From assembly GCA_022385755.1 (NCBI GenBank), contig MU278373.1, positions 1 through 64,000 on the forward strand: a stretch of 64,000 nt of DNA, given 5' to 3'. Shown here piece by piece: positions 1-10,560 of the stretch (positions are counted from its first letter, which is position 1; the number at the start of each line of letters is the position of its first letter). The stretch is from Trametopsis cervina (Eukaryota > Basidiomycota > Agaricomycetes > Polyporales > Irpicaceae). The notes below the pieces were generated by a model. The model saw only the letters and a list, made by a program, of their open reading frames with translations, did not search any database and was not told the DNA's origin. Both the position numbers and the translations under genes were made by a program.

Positions 1-19
1 GTAAACGTTTCCAGGGTCA

Positions 20-241
20 CAGAGATGTATTAGATTTTATATTCAAGAAGCTTCCCCCCAAAAGTGCGAAAAAGCGAAAAATAAAATCTTGTGGGGAGGC
101 TGGCCATGACACACCGGCCTAAGACCACTCCAAATAGTCTGTACATACTCTAGAATACATTGTGAAAAGGTTTGGGGGCTTAGAGACATGTGGTAGATTT
201 TATTTTGCAGGAATACCCCCCAAAATGGCGAAAACATGGGG
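20..241. repeat. Imperfect tandem repeat, about 160-bp period
   Basis: Two imperfect units (about 20-77 and 181-241) share an 'agattttat' core followed by a C-run and a 'caaaa..gcgaaaa' tail. A related stretch ('gattttatattcaagaa') recurs near 13,573. No credible gene is present. It is probably part of an old repeat family cut by the window edge. Confidence 0.45.
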
Positions 242-291
242 AAAAGGCATCCTGGAGGACCATCCAAACCGGATACCCCCCATAATCTGAC

Positions 292-945
292 TGTTCCAGG
301 TCATCTATGGACCATATGGACCATTTGGCACAGTTTTCTCGATTTCGAAATTTCCTACATGATCACATGACATGCACACGCACGCGCACTCGTGCTCCTC
401 GCTCAGCCCGGACTGATAGCGACATCACCGGCCCTGCAATTCCGCACGGCCTCCGGATCCTTCCAGAACCTCGGACTCTTCCCTTCCCTGACCCATTGGA
501 CTCCCGGTCTATCAGTCTATGATTCAGACTCGGTATTAGTAATTACGCCCGAAGTGGCACCATTCCTATTGTTCCCCTTCGTCTATTGTTCTATTGTCCT
601 CACCTCTATTGTTCTCCCCTTTGTTCCGCTTCTATTGTCGCGTCATGCCATTGCTCTATTGTCTTGTCTGCCCTACCCTAAAGTGGTCCGTGCGCAGACC
701 CAGTAGTATATATACCTGGTCTTCACCGCTCTTAGCCCTCATCTCGACCTTTTGGTCTTTACTGGGCTAGGTAAGCCTTTACTTACTATTTGTATTGTAG
801 TTACTTACTAATAACCTTTGGTCTTTACTGGGCTAGCTTCGTGCACAGCTTACTAGCTGTTTTCTCCTGAATAAGGAGTTTACACCTCTCGGTGTCTTGA
901 GATTAGGGTGATCCCTAGGTGTTATGTGACTCAGTCTTCGTGACA
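292..945 (+). mobile_element. Solo LTR, copy 1, diverged 5' end
   Basis: This stretch matches, in opposite orientation, the LTRs at 8,406-9,092 and 11,866-12,555 over most of its length. Shared blocks include the CT-rich 'ctattgtt' tract, the 'cgaccttttggtctttactgggctag' type box (a shorter form is repeated about 70 bp later) and the 3' end 'gtgactcagtcttcgtgaca'. The first ~60 bp are poorly conserved, so the left boundary is approximate. No 5-bp target duplication is visible. No gag or pol coding is attached, so it is a solitary LTR. The superfamily cannot be told from the LTR alone. Confidence 0.65.
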
Positions 946-1539
946 AGAGTACTGCTTTGGTTTCTTATAGTGAAGGACCAGTGATGTGTTCTGTCATGCC
1001 TTCTACACCTGTGACACTGTCAGAATACGGAGAGTGTATATGTGAAGGTTGAGAATCAGATTGTGAACACAGCTAGCTACAACTCAACTCCATCCCCCCG
1101 AAGTTGACCACTACGCTCTATTTTAAAATTGTGCACTTTTATGCAGAAGTCAAGGTAAGCAGTGGCATTTACAGAGTAAATGTGATGCAATGCCTGAACA
1201 GATTGTTGTGTAGTGCTTTGTATCCATACATCAGACCCAGTATCACACCAAGTATATCTTCCTCCCTTTCACTCTTGTATAGCCTGAATAACCTAGAGAT
1301 TCCATCAACACCTTACTTCATTTCACAACATATCAAATTCTGACCAGTGTCACTGCTAAAGATACGTCTTCTATAGGATACCCATTTGGCATGGGTTTGA
1401 CGTAGATGCTTTTGGTAAATTGCCTGAATAAGACGCGATGAGTTACTTCCGTCAAAACATCATCACCAAAGGAAGCAAAATTATGAATCTATAAATTCTC
1501 AAAGAGATGAGATGTTGGTCAAAGAGCAGTAATACCACA
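946..1539. other. AT-rich non-coding stretch
   Basis: No open frame resembles a gene and no repeat was recognised. The stretch separates LTR copy 1 from the first decayed transposon end. Confidence 0.5.
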
Positions 1540-1815
1540 CTTGGGTGAGCAGGCCAGCAAGTGGCAGGTTACAATTCCTGAGATCTTTATATATCTTAAA
1601 ATATATGCAATACATGAAGCAACTGTTTTTGTTTAGAAAGCAGCAACTTTTTCATAGATCCAAATGATCTGATAGAGAAAAAACACCCTTTGTATAATGT
1701 GTAACCCACTATCAAAGTAATTTGAGAGGTTACATAATCATAACTATATACTAAAAGGACTTATAAAGGACTTTGAAGACCATGTGGAATTTATGGTCAT
1801 TTTTTGAATTTAATT
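1540..1815 (+). repeat. Decayed outer copy of the transposon end
   Basis: The stretch starts with 'cttgggtgagcaggccagc', a variant of the terminus found at 1,821, and continues with similar sequence ('aggttacaattcctgaga'). A block further in ('ttactaaaaggact' type sequence near 1,745) recurs inverted near 13,000-13,060. It therefore pairs with 12,982-13,188 rather than with the younger arms. It looks like the remnant of an older family member lying next to the younger element. Confidence 0.55.
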
Positions 1816-2514
1816 TAAGACTTGGTGAGCAGGCCGGCAAGCGGCAGGTTATGATTCCTGAGACCTTTATATGTCTGAAGATATTTCCAACAAATCAAGT
1901 AACTGTTTCTGCTTTTTTATGGATAAAAATGATTACTTTACAGTCAATTTATAGACTGTGGGAAAAAGACGTCCCAATGTGAAACATGTGCGCATATGTA
2001 ATCTGATGTCATCACTACAAACCATTTTGCTGTAGCTATATTGCTAAGCTCAGAAAGTTCAAAACATAGTCAAAACATCAAATTTTAAGAGCATCATGAC
2101 TGTAAAAGTGCAAATGAAGATGTATAAATGGCTCTAACGGCTGAAAAAAAATTAATGTGATTTTTTCGGATTTTTCTGGATTTTATTTGGAGCTGTACAG
2201 TCAATTTATTGACCGTGGGAAAACTACCTCCAAATGCGGAAAACGTCCGCTTAGCTAATCTGATGTCATTGCTACAAGCAGTTTTGCTGTAGCTGCATTA
2301 TTGAACTCAGAAAGTGCAAAATACTGCCCAAACATCGAAATTGAGACCATATTTCCGCATTTGGGCAAGTTTATTTTGGCTCTAGAGACTTCAATTTTTT
2401 AGCAATACTATTAGTGTTGATTCTAACACAGTGTACTATACCATGAGTACCTTCTGGAGGGGTCAAATATGGGCGCCTATTTCGGTCAATAACCATTGCT
2501 TATCCAGTAACAAA

Positions 2515-2770
2515 TGTTACCTGCCCTATTTACTTATTTGTAACAAATTCTATCTACTTGGTAACAATGTCTACTTACTTGATAACAACTTCTACTTACT
2601 TGATAACAGTCTCTACTTACTTGATAACAACTTCTACTTACTTAGTAATAAATTCTACTTCCTTCATAATACATCTCTACTTACTTAATAACAAATGCCA
2701 CTTACTTGATAACAAACCTTTACTTACCCAGTAACAACTTTTATTTATTCAGTAATACAGTAGTAGTTAC
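2515..2770 (+). repeat. 21-bp minisatellite, left arm
   Basis: About ten imperfect copies of a unit close to 'ctacttacttgataacaactt' lie in tandem. The same array occurs inverted at about 10,300-10,560, and a more diverged one at about 9,840-10,030. An open frame through it gives repetitive YLLDN-type peptides, which I take to be incidental. Subterminal tandem repeats in DNA transposons often serve as transposase binding sites; that role is inference here. Confidence 0.8.
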
Positions 2771-2826
2771 TCATTAATACATGCTTCATACTGATACTGA
2801 CTTGATTTAAATTGCACTGTTATCAT

Positions 2827-2905
2827 GTCTACATAGCCCAGTGGTTTACTGCCTTTGTTTTGTTTAGTCCCAAGGCTGCCGTTTCAACTCCGGCTCAGTC
2901 CAGTT
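2827..2905 (+). ncRNA. tRNA-like Pol III module, left arm (degenerate)
   Basis: An A-box match 'tagcccagtgg' (2,834-2,844) and a B-box match 'gtttcaactcc' (2,881-2,891) lie about 37 bp apart, the spacing of a tRNA gene. I could not fold a good cloverleaf, so this is a tRNA-derived, SINE-like head rather than a working tRNA. A strong hairpin follows at 2,935-2,968. The right arm carries the same layout. Confidence 0.5.
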
Positions 2906-2934
2906 AATTGACCTAAGCATGTTTACATCACGCC

Positions 2935-2968
2935 GTGTCGAAGTGCTAACATATTAGCGCTTCGACAC
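2935..2968 (+). other. Perfect-stem hairpin, left arm
   Basis: The arms 'gtgtcgaag' and 'cttcgacac' pair, and the stem continues through GCTAA/TTAGC around a short AT loop. It lies about 45 bp beyond the tRNA-like B box. The equivalent place in the right arm (9,675-9,716) holds a different but equally strong stem. Confidence 0.65.
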
Positions 2969-3956
2969 GAGCTGAGGGCATTAGGATGACACTGGGCGGT
3001 CTTTGTTTGGGCCTGTTTTCGCTAAAAACAGCTGTAGAGCCTTCAATAAAATCGGGAAAGATCCGGAAAAATCGCCAGAAATTCTGGAAGGCTTAGTAGC
3101 CCCATGTCACATAATCACATCACTCTCTCACAGTCATGTGATCCCGCAAATTGTGTTCTTTTGCAAACAAATGCATAAAATACCTTATACAGAGCTTATT
3201 AAAATGTGGAAAAATGCGCTAAAATTAGAACACATTATGTAATACATGTGGGCATATGTCTGAGATGTTACATAGCTGTTATAGCTTCAGTATTGAGTGA
3301 AAGGCAGACATGTAAAGGTGTAGACAGACCGTGAGAGTTTGACTTCCCAAAATGGAAGGTGTGCGCTTATCTAATCTGATCCTCCTACCATGCACGACAT
3401 TGTTGTAGCTGCCTTATTAAGCTCAGAAAACACAAAATACTCGAAAAACATCGACAAAGCTATCACTTCAAGTCTATAAAACAGCACTGAGGCATGGAAT
3501 ACACTTTAAATGAGGGGGGTTCTTTGCTAAAAGTGTTTTATGAGCTAAACCGAAGCTCATCAAAGTTGGGCGCTTATTTCCCGAAAAGGGCATATGTGTT
3601 TCTCATTTTATGCTCCCAATTCTGTATGGTTTCCTTAATAAAGGTGGCCACAGTGTAGCTCAATGTCATCGCTACATGTAAGTGCACCAATTGATGGGAC
3701 ATTTCAGAATGGGGAGGCTGTAAAAATTAAGGAAGTTTTGTAATGTCAAATAAGCGCCCAACTACACAAAATAGTAATGAGTCAATAACTGCTACTAATG
3801 CCATCAAAACCATACAAAATGGTAACAAACTATTGTTATAAAAGTGTATTCCCATCAAAATTCCCACACTTTAGGGCAAAACTTGTCACGGTCACAAAAC
3901 CCCAATATGCTAGATGTTACTGGAACGATTCTAACTTCGTACCTCAGGAATTGTAA

Positions 3957-4699
3957 CTGATGTGCAAGGAGCATTTTAAGTAGTGCTTTAGTCATCCACA
4001 TGAAACAATTGTGCTACAGTCTGCACAAACCAGAATAGATATTGAGGGATGAATATCAGCCAGAACCATGTAAAAGAACAAGCTGGCAGCTTTCAGAAAA
4101 GGACAGAGCAAGTTGTTTGGGGTGTGACTATCCTTACTATATGCAGGCGTACACTATTAGGTAACTCTTTCAATTCTTTCTCGTGGAATTGCTTGATAGC
4201 TAATTGATGTATGTCTTGGCTTAAGCATCTGCATGCTCATATCACTTGCTAATCTCATTATCACATTCTCATTGTTCTGTCAAATAGAGGTTGAGATGAC
4301 TATGCTGTATCTGCAAGCGCAGGCAACTGCATCTTGCTAGGGGCAAGACAGAGCAAAGACCCACAGTATTCTCCTGTCATTTCTATTTTATGTTATATTT
4401 AAAGTGATGGCCACTTTATTTATTAAGGCTTAATGCTGCTGACCTCAAGCAGTCCCATCACATATGCATCTTGAATCTACAGCACAGCAAAAACTCTGTG
4501 TAGACTATTTTCTGTTGATGTCCACTTTGCCTCAGAGTCTGCCAACTGACTTTATAATACTTCTGTACACACGCTTTACCTGCATGAAGAACCATCATTA
4601 ACACCACGAAATACAATGGACAACACAACATTGCTGCACGAGATTAAAACCAGCATGCTGTGATCATCCATGTCCATGATAGTAAAAGATGTTTGTTGT
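3957..4699. other. Interior non-coding spacer of the element
   Basis: AT-rich sequence between the left arm and the inner terminus. No coding frame with conserved features is seen. It may be element-specific internal DNA or a promoter region. Confidence 0.4.
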
Positions 4700-4994
4700 T
4701 TACAGTCATGATGCTCTTAAAATTTGATGTTTTGACTATGTTTTGAACTTTCTGAGCTTAGCAATATAGCTACAGCAAAATGGTTTGTAGTGATGACATC
4801 AGATTACATATGCGCACATTTCCCACATTGGGACGTCTTTTCCCACAGTCTATAAATTGACTGTAAGGCTACGATAATCATTCTTATCAATAAGAAAGCA
4901 GAAACAGTTACTTGATTTGTTGGAAATATCTTAAGACATATAAAGGCCTCAGAAATCGTAACCTGCCGCTTGCCGGCCTGCTCACCAAGTCTTA
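4700..4994 (-). repeat. Third copy of the transposon terminus (inner)
   Basis: About 290 bp matches the first ~290 bp of the left arm in inverted orientation and the last ~290 bp of the right arm in the same orientation. It ends 'cctgctcaccaagtctta', the exact reverse complement of the left terminus. It immediately precedes the first exon of the interior gene. It defines a possible 3.2-kb sub-element (1,816-4,994), or else shows that one element inserted in another. Confidence 0.75.
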
Positions 4995-5010
4995 TGTTCA
5001 ATCTTGCTTC

Positions 5011-7976
5011 AGGGAATGACTTGGATAGTGAAGAAATGGATGGTGACATTGACTATGAGGACAGCAATAGTTCAAGCATCCACTCAAAGCAAACCGCCTC
5101 CATCACAACCTTAATCCCTCTCCATAGAAAAGCTCTCACGTATCCTATGGATCTGAATGATGAGCAAGAGCCAGCGCCCACCTTCATTGCGGTGGAGAAG
5201 TGTACAGACATGTGTCACACACCAGCCTCTCGTTGCACATTCATGGAGGTGTGGATGCTCTATTTTACTGAGGAGATCGGTTTTACGTGTGGTGCCCATC
5301 ATGCTGTTATTGACCCAGCACAGTTGGAAAAACACATCACTGATGATGTTATTCACAGGAATCAATCTAACTCTATCGGTCTGCATAGGGCTAAAGTTCA
5401 AAAAGTGGCAGTACAGCACGTTCTAGAGGCCTTTGCAGATGCTCTTGAACATATGCCTACGTTGCCCATACTTTCTCTGACAACCGTCATTTCAGGGTTA
5501 GAACTGCTTATGCACTATACCTGTCCATGGTGTTGTAAGCACTTCTGATTTGACTCGAGCTTATCCACGCAGCGCCACCTGCACATCTGTAATGTGAAGA
5601 AGGAGAGATTAAAGGTAGACCCGCATGTCTCTCTTTTACGTGAAAAGGGCCTTTCTGTTTTCTGGGCTGTATTGCCATAAGCCACTGTTACCTATAGGGG
5701 ATATTACGAGCGATATTCCACAGTTTGGAAATATTGTCACAACTGAAAGCCTCCTCTTGAATGTCTTCCAGCAGGGGACTCTTCATCACAGCACACTCCT
5801 CAGCATATTTCTGCTCTTCTCAACCACTCATCTACCCAGTCGGAATGGGTGCAAAAAGCCGGTTATTCTAAATATATAGCTGAACTGGCCAAACATGAAA
5901 TATATCCTGACAACCTGCAGACATTGGTCCAAATTCCTGTCCAAGCATCTGCATGCGAGCAGCCAATTGAGATTGGCTTGATTCATATCCAAAATATCCT
6001 GTATTCCTACCTAGCAGAGGTGCATACCTTTACCAACTCAGTAACATCTGATCTAATGTCTACCCTGAGCCGTTAGTAAGTAACATCATTTTGTTAACTG
6101 AAGAGATGAGTCTGATTTGGATCATAGTGCCAAAGCGAGCTGGAGAGATCTTGCTCCCATAACTCTTTACGGGTATGTGGCTATAGCAATGCCACTGTTT
6201 ACTATGACAATCTGACTTTTATTCCTACAACTGGCAGGTGGCAATTCCAAATGAAATCACCTGCTTTTGAGAGCCACAGATGGGTTCAAGAATTCTCTTC
6301 GCAATCTCCTATACACTGTGCAGTTGTGCACAGCTGGGTTCATTCCTCATAAACTACCTCAAGTTGTGCACAAGTACTTGACCACTCTAGTCTATGAGAA
6401 AGTTCTGTATTCAGAGCATATAGCCAATATGACAGACCAGATTCTATGCTTCGGCACAATATGGGACAGCTCTGACTTTCACACAAAGGGGATTGTAGAA
6501 ATTCAAAGTGCAAGCTGTTTCACATATCGATGTGCTGCCATTCAACATTTGTGTCTGGCTGTGGTGATGCAGAAGATCAGACTACGGCATTGAAAACTTG
6601 CAGTCTATTCTGTTACAAAAGATAAGCATGATAGTTCTCCTGTGACTAGTATATTTCTCAAGTGAAAGCAGAGGTATCAGAAGAGCGCCTTGCGCATGAT
6701 GCCAGCCCAATTGTCTTAGATCAGAATCTGTCAATAGAGGAGAAAACTCTGGTTCAAACAGATGAAGAATTTATTAACGAGCTGGAAGACAGCAGTAAGT
6801 CACTTTTCACAAACAACTAGATGAAATGTGCTTACAATTCTTTAATCACTTCATCAGGTCTAGACAGCATGGACAACATTGAGCAGCAATTAAAAGATCT
6901 TTTGAACAGGCATACTGCAGCTGCTGACAAAGAAGAGGAATTGTTACTTCAGTAATTATTATCTTGCTTTAGTGTTGATCTTGTGACTTACACTGCACCA
7001 GGATTGCAAAAGAAGAAATGTATCTGCTACAACCTACTGGATCTGGCGAGTTGAGCAACATAAGATAAAGACAGCACCTGCTGAGTCCTTGACAAATTGC
7101 ATGCAGATCAGCTGCAGCTGAACGCAGCCAAACCTCCTTTACTGTGCATGCCGATGGAAGAGGTTGGACCGTTTTAAACTGTGGCACAGGCACATATGTT
7201 GATATCACATAGGTCGCCTTCCGCAAAGCATTTGTAGAGAACATATGTGTGGTCAGTACGCTGATCTGTGAATTCCTTGACAAGGAGCTGGAGCCTCTTT
7301 ACCATGAATTCTGTTACCCCTTACTGGTGTTCGCAACTCCTCAAAGCGTGTTCACTATAACAACATGCGCAGAAATGTGCCTAAAGGGAATGAATGCGAC
7401 ACCTGATAGCTATTTGGCTTGGAAGCTGTAAACGACATGTTACGAATTTATACCTACAAAGACGGCACTATCCTCTCCTACCTGTACACCTGTGGAAGCC
7501 TAAGGTCTAATATTCATGGTATATTTCAAGCTCAAGCATCTCAATTACTGGATACTACCACTACAGAAGCTAGTGTGGCCAATATCGCTGGTCAGTGTCA
7601 GTCTACAACAGCCCATGCTCACTATGGCAGGATCACCAACTCAGTACTGGCAACACTGCATCTGACGATGGAATTTGTCACTGGCCTTATAGAAATATCC
7701 CAAATCTGGCAGTCAATGCTTGGACTTGGGGTGGATAGATTGCCGGAGTGATGGGGAGGCATTTTAACCAACATGAAGCTAAATCCAACGATCAGATATA
7801 CTGATATTGCATTGGCTGTGGCTAGGCAATTGGTTTGCTCCTCCTACGGGCTAGGAAGTAACAACCCCACTTTATGTGAGATGAGGGTCAAGAAACTGTG
7901 CATGATGCACTCATACATCTTTGGTCCTGTATCTCAAGAAAACAGAAAAATCATGCAGATATGTTACAATTCCTGA
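5011..7976 (+). pseudogene. Broken multi-exon transposon gene with C2HC finger
   Basis: After a splice acceptor-like 'cttgcttcag' at about 5,010, an open exon runs to 5,545. It ends in a zinc-finger-like CPWC motif and is stopped by TGA at 5,546-5,548; the same frame then continues FDSSLSTQRHLHIC, giving CX2C...HX3C across the stop. Further in-frame blocks are at about 5,777-6,076, 6,267-6,593, 6,663-6,795, 6,860-6,955 and 7,419-7,976, the last interrupted by TGA at 7,749-7,751. A late segment has TAHAHYGR, which resembles the end of a set of large fungal transposon proteins and, loosely, the H-x..-Y end of tyrosine recombinases. No helicase or DDE core is visible. The gene ends where the right arm begins, so its 3' part may be lost. 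The family is not established. Confidence 0.45.
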
Positions 7977-8405
7977 GGTACGAAGAAAAGAATCGTTCCA
8001 GTAACATCTGGTACATTGAGGTTTTGCAACATGTGACAGTTTTTGCCCTAAAGCATGGGAATTTTGATGGGAATACACTTTTATAAGTGTATTTTGTTAC
8101 TATATTGTATGCTTTTGATGGCATTAGCGATAGTTATTGACTCATTACCATTTTGTGTAGTTGAGCGCTTATTTGAGACTTCAAAACTTCCTCAATTTTA
8201 CAGCCTCCCCATTTCACAGTTTCCCAACCATTCATGTATCAACATGTAGCCACGACATTGGGCTACACTGTGGTCACCTTTATTAAGGAAACTATGCAGA
8301 ATTGAGAGCAGAAGATGAGAAACACATATGCCCTTTTCGGGAAATAGGTGCCCAACTTTGATGGGCTTCGGTTTGGCTCATAAAACATTTCTAGCAAAGA
8401 ACCCC

Positions 8406-9092
8406 TGTCATGAAGACTGAGTCACGTGACTAAAAGGGATTGCTCTAGAACTCAAGACACCTAAGGGTGTAATCCTTTATTCAAGGAAAACAGCTAACAA
8501 GCTGTGCGCAACGCTAGCCCAGTAAAGACCAAATAGTATTAGTAAGGAGTGATACAATATAATATAACTAAAGAGCTTACCTAGCCTAGTAAAGACCAAA
8601 AGGTCGAGATGAGGGCTAGGAGCGATGAAGACCGGGTATTTATACTACTGAGTCTGCGCACAGACCACTTTAGGGCAGGGCAGATAGAACAATAGACAAT
8701 CGTGCGGTGCAACAATAGAAAGGGGAACAATAGAAAAGAACAATGGAGAACAATGACGAAGGGGACAATAGGAATGGTGCCACTCCGGGCGTAATTACTA
8801 AGTGCTGAGCCTGAGTCATAGACCGATGGACTGGGAGTCCGAAGGGTCGGAGAAGAGAAGAGTCCAAGGTTCCGGAAGGATCCGGAGGCCGTGCGGAGTT
8901 GCAGGGCCGGTGATGTCGCTATCAGTTCGGGCCGAGCGAGGAGCGCGAGTGCGCGTGCATGTGCATGTCATGTGATCGTGCAGGTCATGAGACCGTGTCG
9001 ACAAGTCACATGATCGCGAAGACGTGTAGGATGCGCCAAAATAAAAAGAAAACAAATCAAATAAATTGGGCGCTACATGTATAACCATGACA
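8406..9092 (-). mobile_element. Solo LTR, copy 2, intact with ACCCC target duplication
   Basis: A 687-bp LTR in minus orientation. On the minus strand it begins TGTCATGG and ends CTTCATGACA, with terminal TG...CA. It is bounded by a perfect 5-bp direct repeat, ACCCC at 8,401-8,405 and 9,093-9,097. The left arm (about 3,505-3,560) holds the empty site. No internal retrotransposon domain remains, so this is a solo LTR left by LTR-LTR recombination. The 5-bp duplication and TG/CA ends are typical of LTR retrotransposons. Confidence 0.9.
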
Positions 9093-9674
9093 ACCCCCAT
9101 CATTTGAAGTGTATTCCATGCCTCAGTATTATTTTATATGCCTAAAGTGATTACTTTGTCAATATTTTTTGAGTATTTTGTGTTTTCTGAGCTTTATAAT
9201 GCAGCTACAGCAAAGCCGTGCATAGTGGGAGGATCAGATTAGATAAGCACACATCTTCCATTTTGGGAAGTCTAACTCCCACGGTCTGCCTACACTTTTA
9301 CATGTCTGCCTTTCATTCAATAGTTCACATATGGGGGCCAAGTGACATCTCAGTTGTATGCTAATATGTATTACATAATATATTCTGATTTTAACCCATT
9401 TTTCAGCATTTTATTGGACTCTGTCTGAAGCACTTTATGCATTTTCCTGCAAAAGAACACAATTTGCGGGATCACATGACCGTGGGAACGTCAAGTGACT
9501 GCGTGAGAGGGGGCTTTCAAGCCTTCCAGAATTTCTGGCGATTTGTCCAGATTTTTCACAATTTTATTAGAGGCTCTACAGCTGATTTTAGCAAAAACAG
9601 CCCAAAAAAGGGCCAAATAAAGCCGAACAAAGCCCGCAGAGGGCTCCCGGCCACTTGTAAGGGTCCTTATGCCC

Positions 9675-9716
9675 TCCACCGTCAGAGTGCTGACTTTTCA
9701 GCACTCCCGCGGTGGA
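9675..9716 (-). other. Hairpin, right arm
   Basis: The stem TCCACCG/CGGTGGA plus GAGTGCTGA/TCAGCACTC around an AAAG loop gives a strong hairpin. It sits in the same position after the tRNA-like module as the left-arm hairpin, but most stem bases differ. Only an AGTGCT core is shared. Confidence 0.65.
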
Positions 9717-9743
9717 CAAGATAAGCTTGATGAGTCATGAAAT

Positions 9744-9815
9744 GCAGCCAGCAGGATTTGAACCCCAGGCCGGCCACAGACAAAATAAAGCACTTAACCA
9801 CTACACTACTGTGAC
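9744..9815 (-). ncRNA. tRNA-like Pol III module, right arm
   Basis: On the minus strand a near-consensus A box 'tagtgtagtgg' (9,798-9,808) is followed about 34 bp later by a B box 'ggttcaaatcc' (9,754-9,764) that matches consensus exactly. The T-stem and acceptor stem pair poorly, so an intact tRNA is unlikely. This is a tRNA-derived head like that of a SINE, better preserved than its left-arm partner. Confidence 0.55.
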
Positions 9816-9839
9816 ATGCAAAGATAACATTCAATTCAA

Positions 9840-10030
9840 ATGAGGTATGTAGCAGAGTAAGTAAGGAGTATTATCAAGTAAGTAGTGTTTTGTTATGGAG
9901 TAAGTATTTATTTGTATTGAGTAAGTAGGAGTTGTTACCAAGTAAGTAAAAGCTGTTACCAAGTAAGTAATATATGTTATTGAGTAAGTGAGAGTTGTTA
10001 TATAGTAAGTAATAGTTGTTACCAAATAAG
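9840..10030 (-). repeat. Minisatellite 2, right arm
   Basis: Imperfect 21-bp-class units with a 'gttaccaagtaagtaa' core on the plus strand. More diverged than the 10,300-10,560 array. It belongs to an extra module present only in the right arm. Confidence 0.7.
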
Positions 10031-10299
10031 TAATGCTTACTTCCTAAATTAGGCGCTCATATTTGACCCCTCCAGAACGTACCCATGGTATAGTACACCT
10101 TGTTATTATCAACACTAACAGTATTGCTTAAGAATTGAAGTCTCTAGGGCTGAAATAAACTTGCCCAAATGCGGAAATATGGTCTCAATTTCGATGTTTG
10201 GGCAGTATTTTGCACTTTCTGAGCTCAATAAAGCTGCTAGAGCAAACCTGTTTGTAGTGATGACATCACACTAGCTATGAAGCATGTATTAATGAGTAA

Positions 10300-10560
10300 C
10301 TACTACTGTATTACTGGATAAACAAAAGTTGTTACTGGGTAAGTAAAGGTTTGTTATCAAGTAAGTGGCATTTGTTAACATGCAAAGTAGGTTTGTTATT
10401 GAGTAAGTAAAGGTCTATTATGAAGGAAGTAGAATTTATTACTAAGTAGAAGTTGTTATCAGGTAAGTAGAGACCGTTATCAAGTAAGTAGACATTGTTA
10501 CTGAGTAAGTAATAATTGTTACCAAGTAGATAGAATTTGTTACAAATAAGTAAATAGGGC
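10300..10560 (-). repeat. Minisatellite 1, right arm
   Basis: Inverted counterpart of the 2,515-2,770 array, with about ten units of the same 21-bp repeat. Flanks on both sides match the left arm closely. Confidence 0.8.

Larger units (their letters stand above)
1821..3956 (+). repeat. Left arm of the inverted-repeat element
   Basis: Read inward, the arm holds the terminal 290 bp, a block with CTGATGTCAT repeated every ~260 bp, the 21-bp minisatellite, a tRNA-like module with a hairpin, and an inner block ending 'cctcaggaattgtaac'. All parts recur inverted in 7,962-11,263. The outer kilobase appears very similar between arms, while the tRNA-like part is strongly diverged. The inner block at about 3,505-3,560 keeps the unoccupied version of the LTR copy 2 insertion site. 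Confidence 0.8.

Noticed and set aside
307..706. Open frames inside LTR copy 1 (and similar ones at 8,670-9,103 and 12,135-12,570)
   Set aside because: They recur in each LTR copy with different stops and low complexity; LTR DNA, not genes.
2431..2688. 85-codon frame with YLLDNN repeats
   Set aside because: It runs through the 21-bp minisatellite, and the period (21 = 7 codons) keeps a frame open by chance. The mirrored arrays give related but differently broken frames.
2515..2770. CRISPR-like array
   Set aside because: Units are contiguous 21-bp repeats without spacers, in a eukaryotic transposon arm.
5546..5548. TGA read as selenocysteine
   Set aside because: Fungi lack the selenocysteine system as a rule, and the surrounding gene has further stops; a nonsense mutation is simpler.
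9744..9815. Intact tRNA gene
   Set aside because: Boxes are good but acceptor and T stems do not pair and there is no convincing anticodon arm; kept as tRNA-like only.
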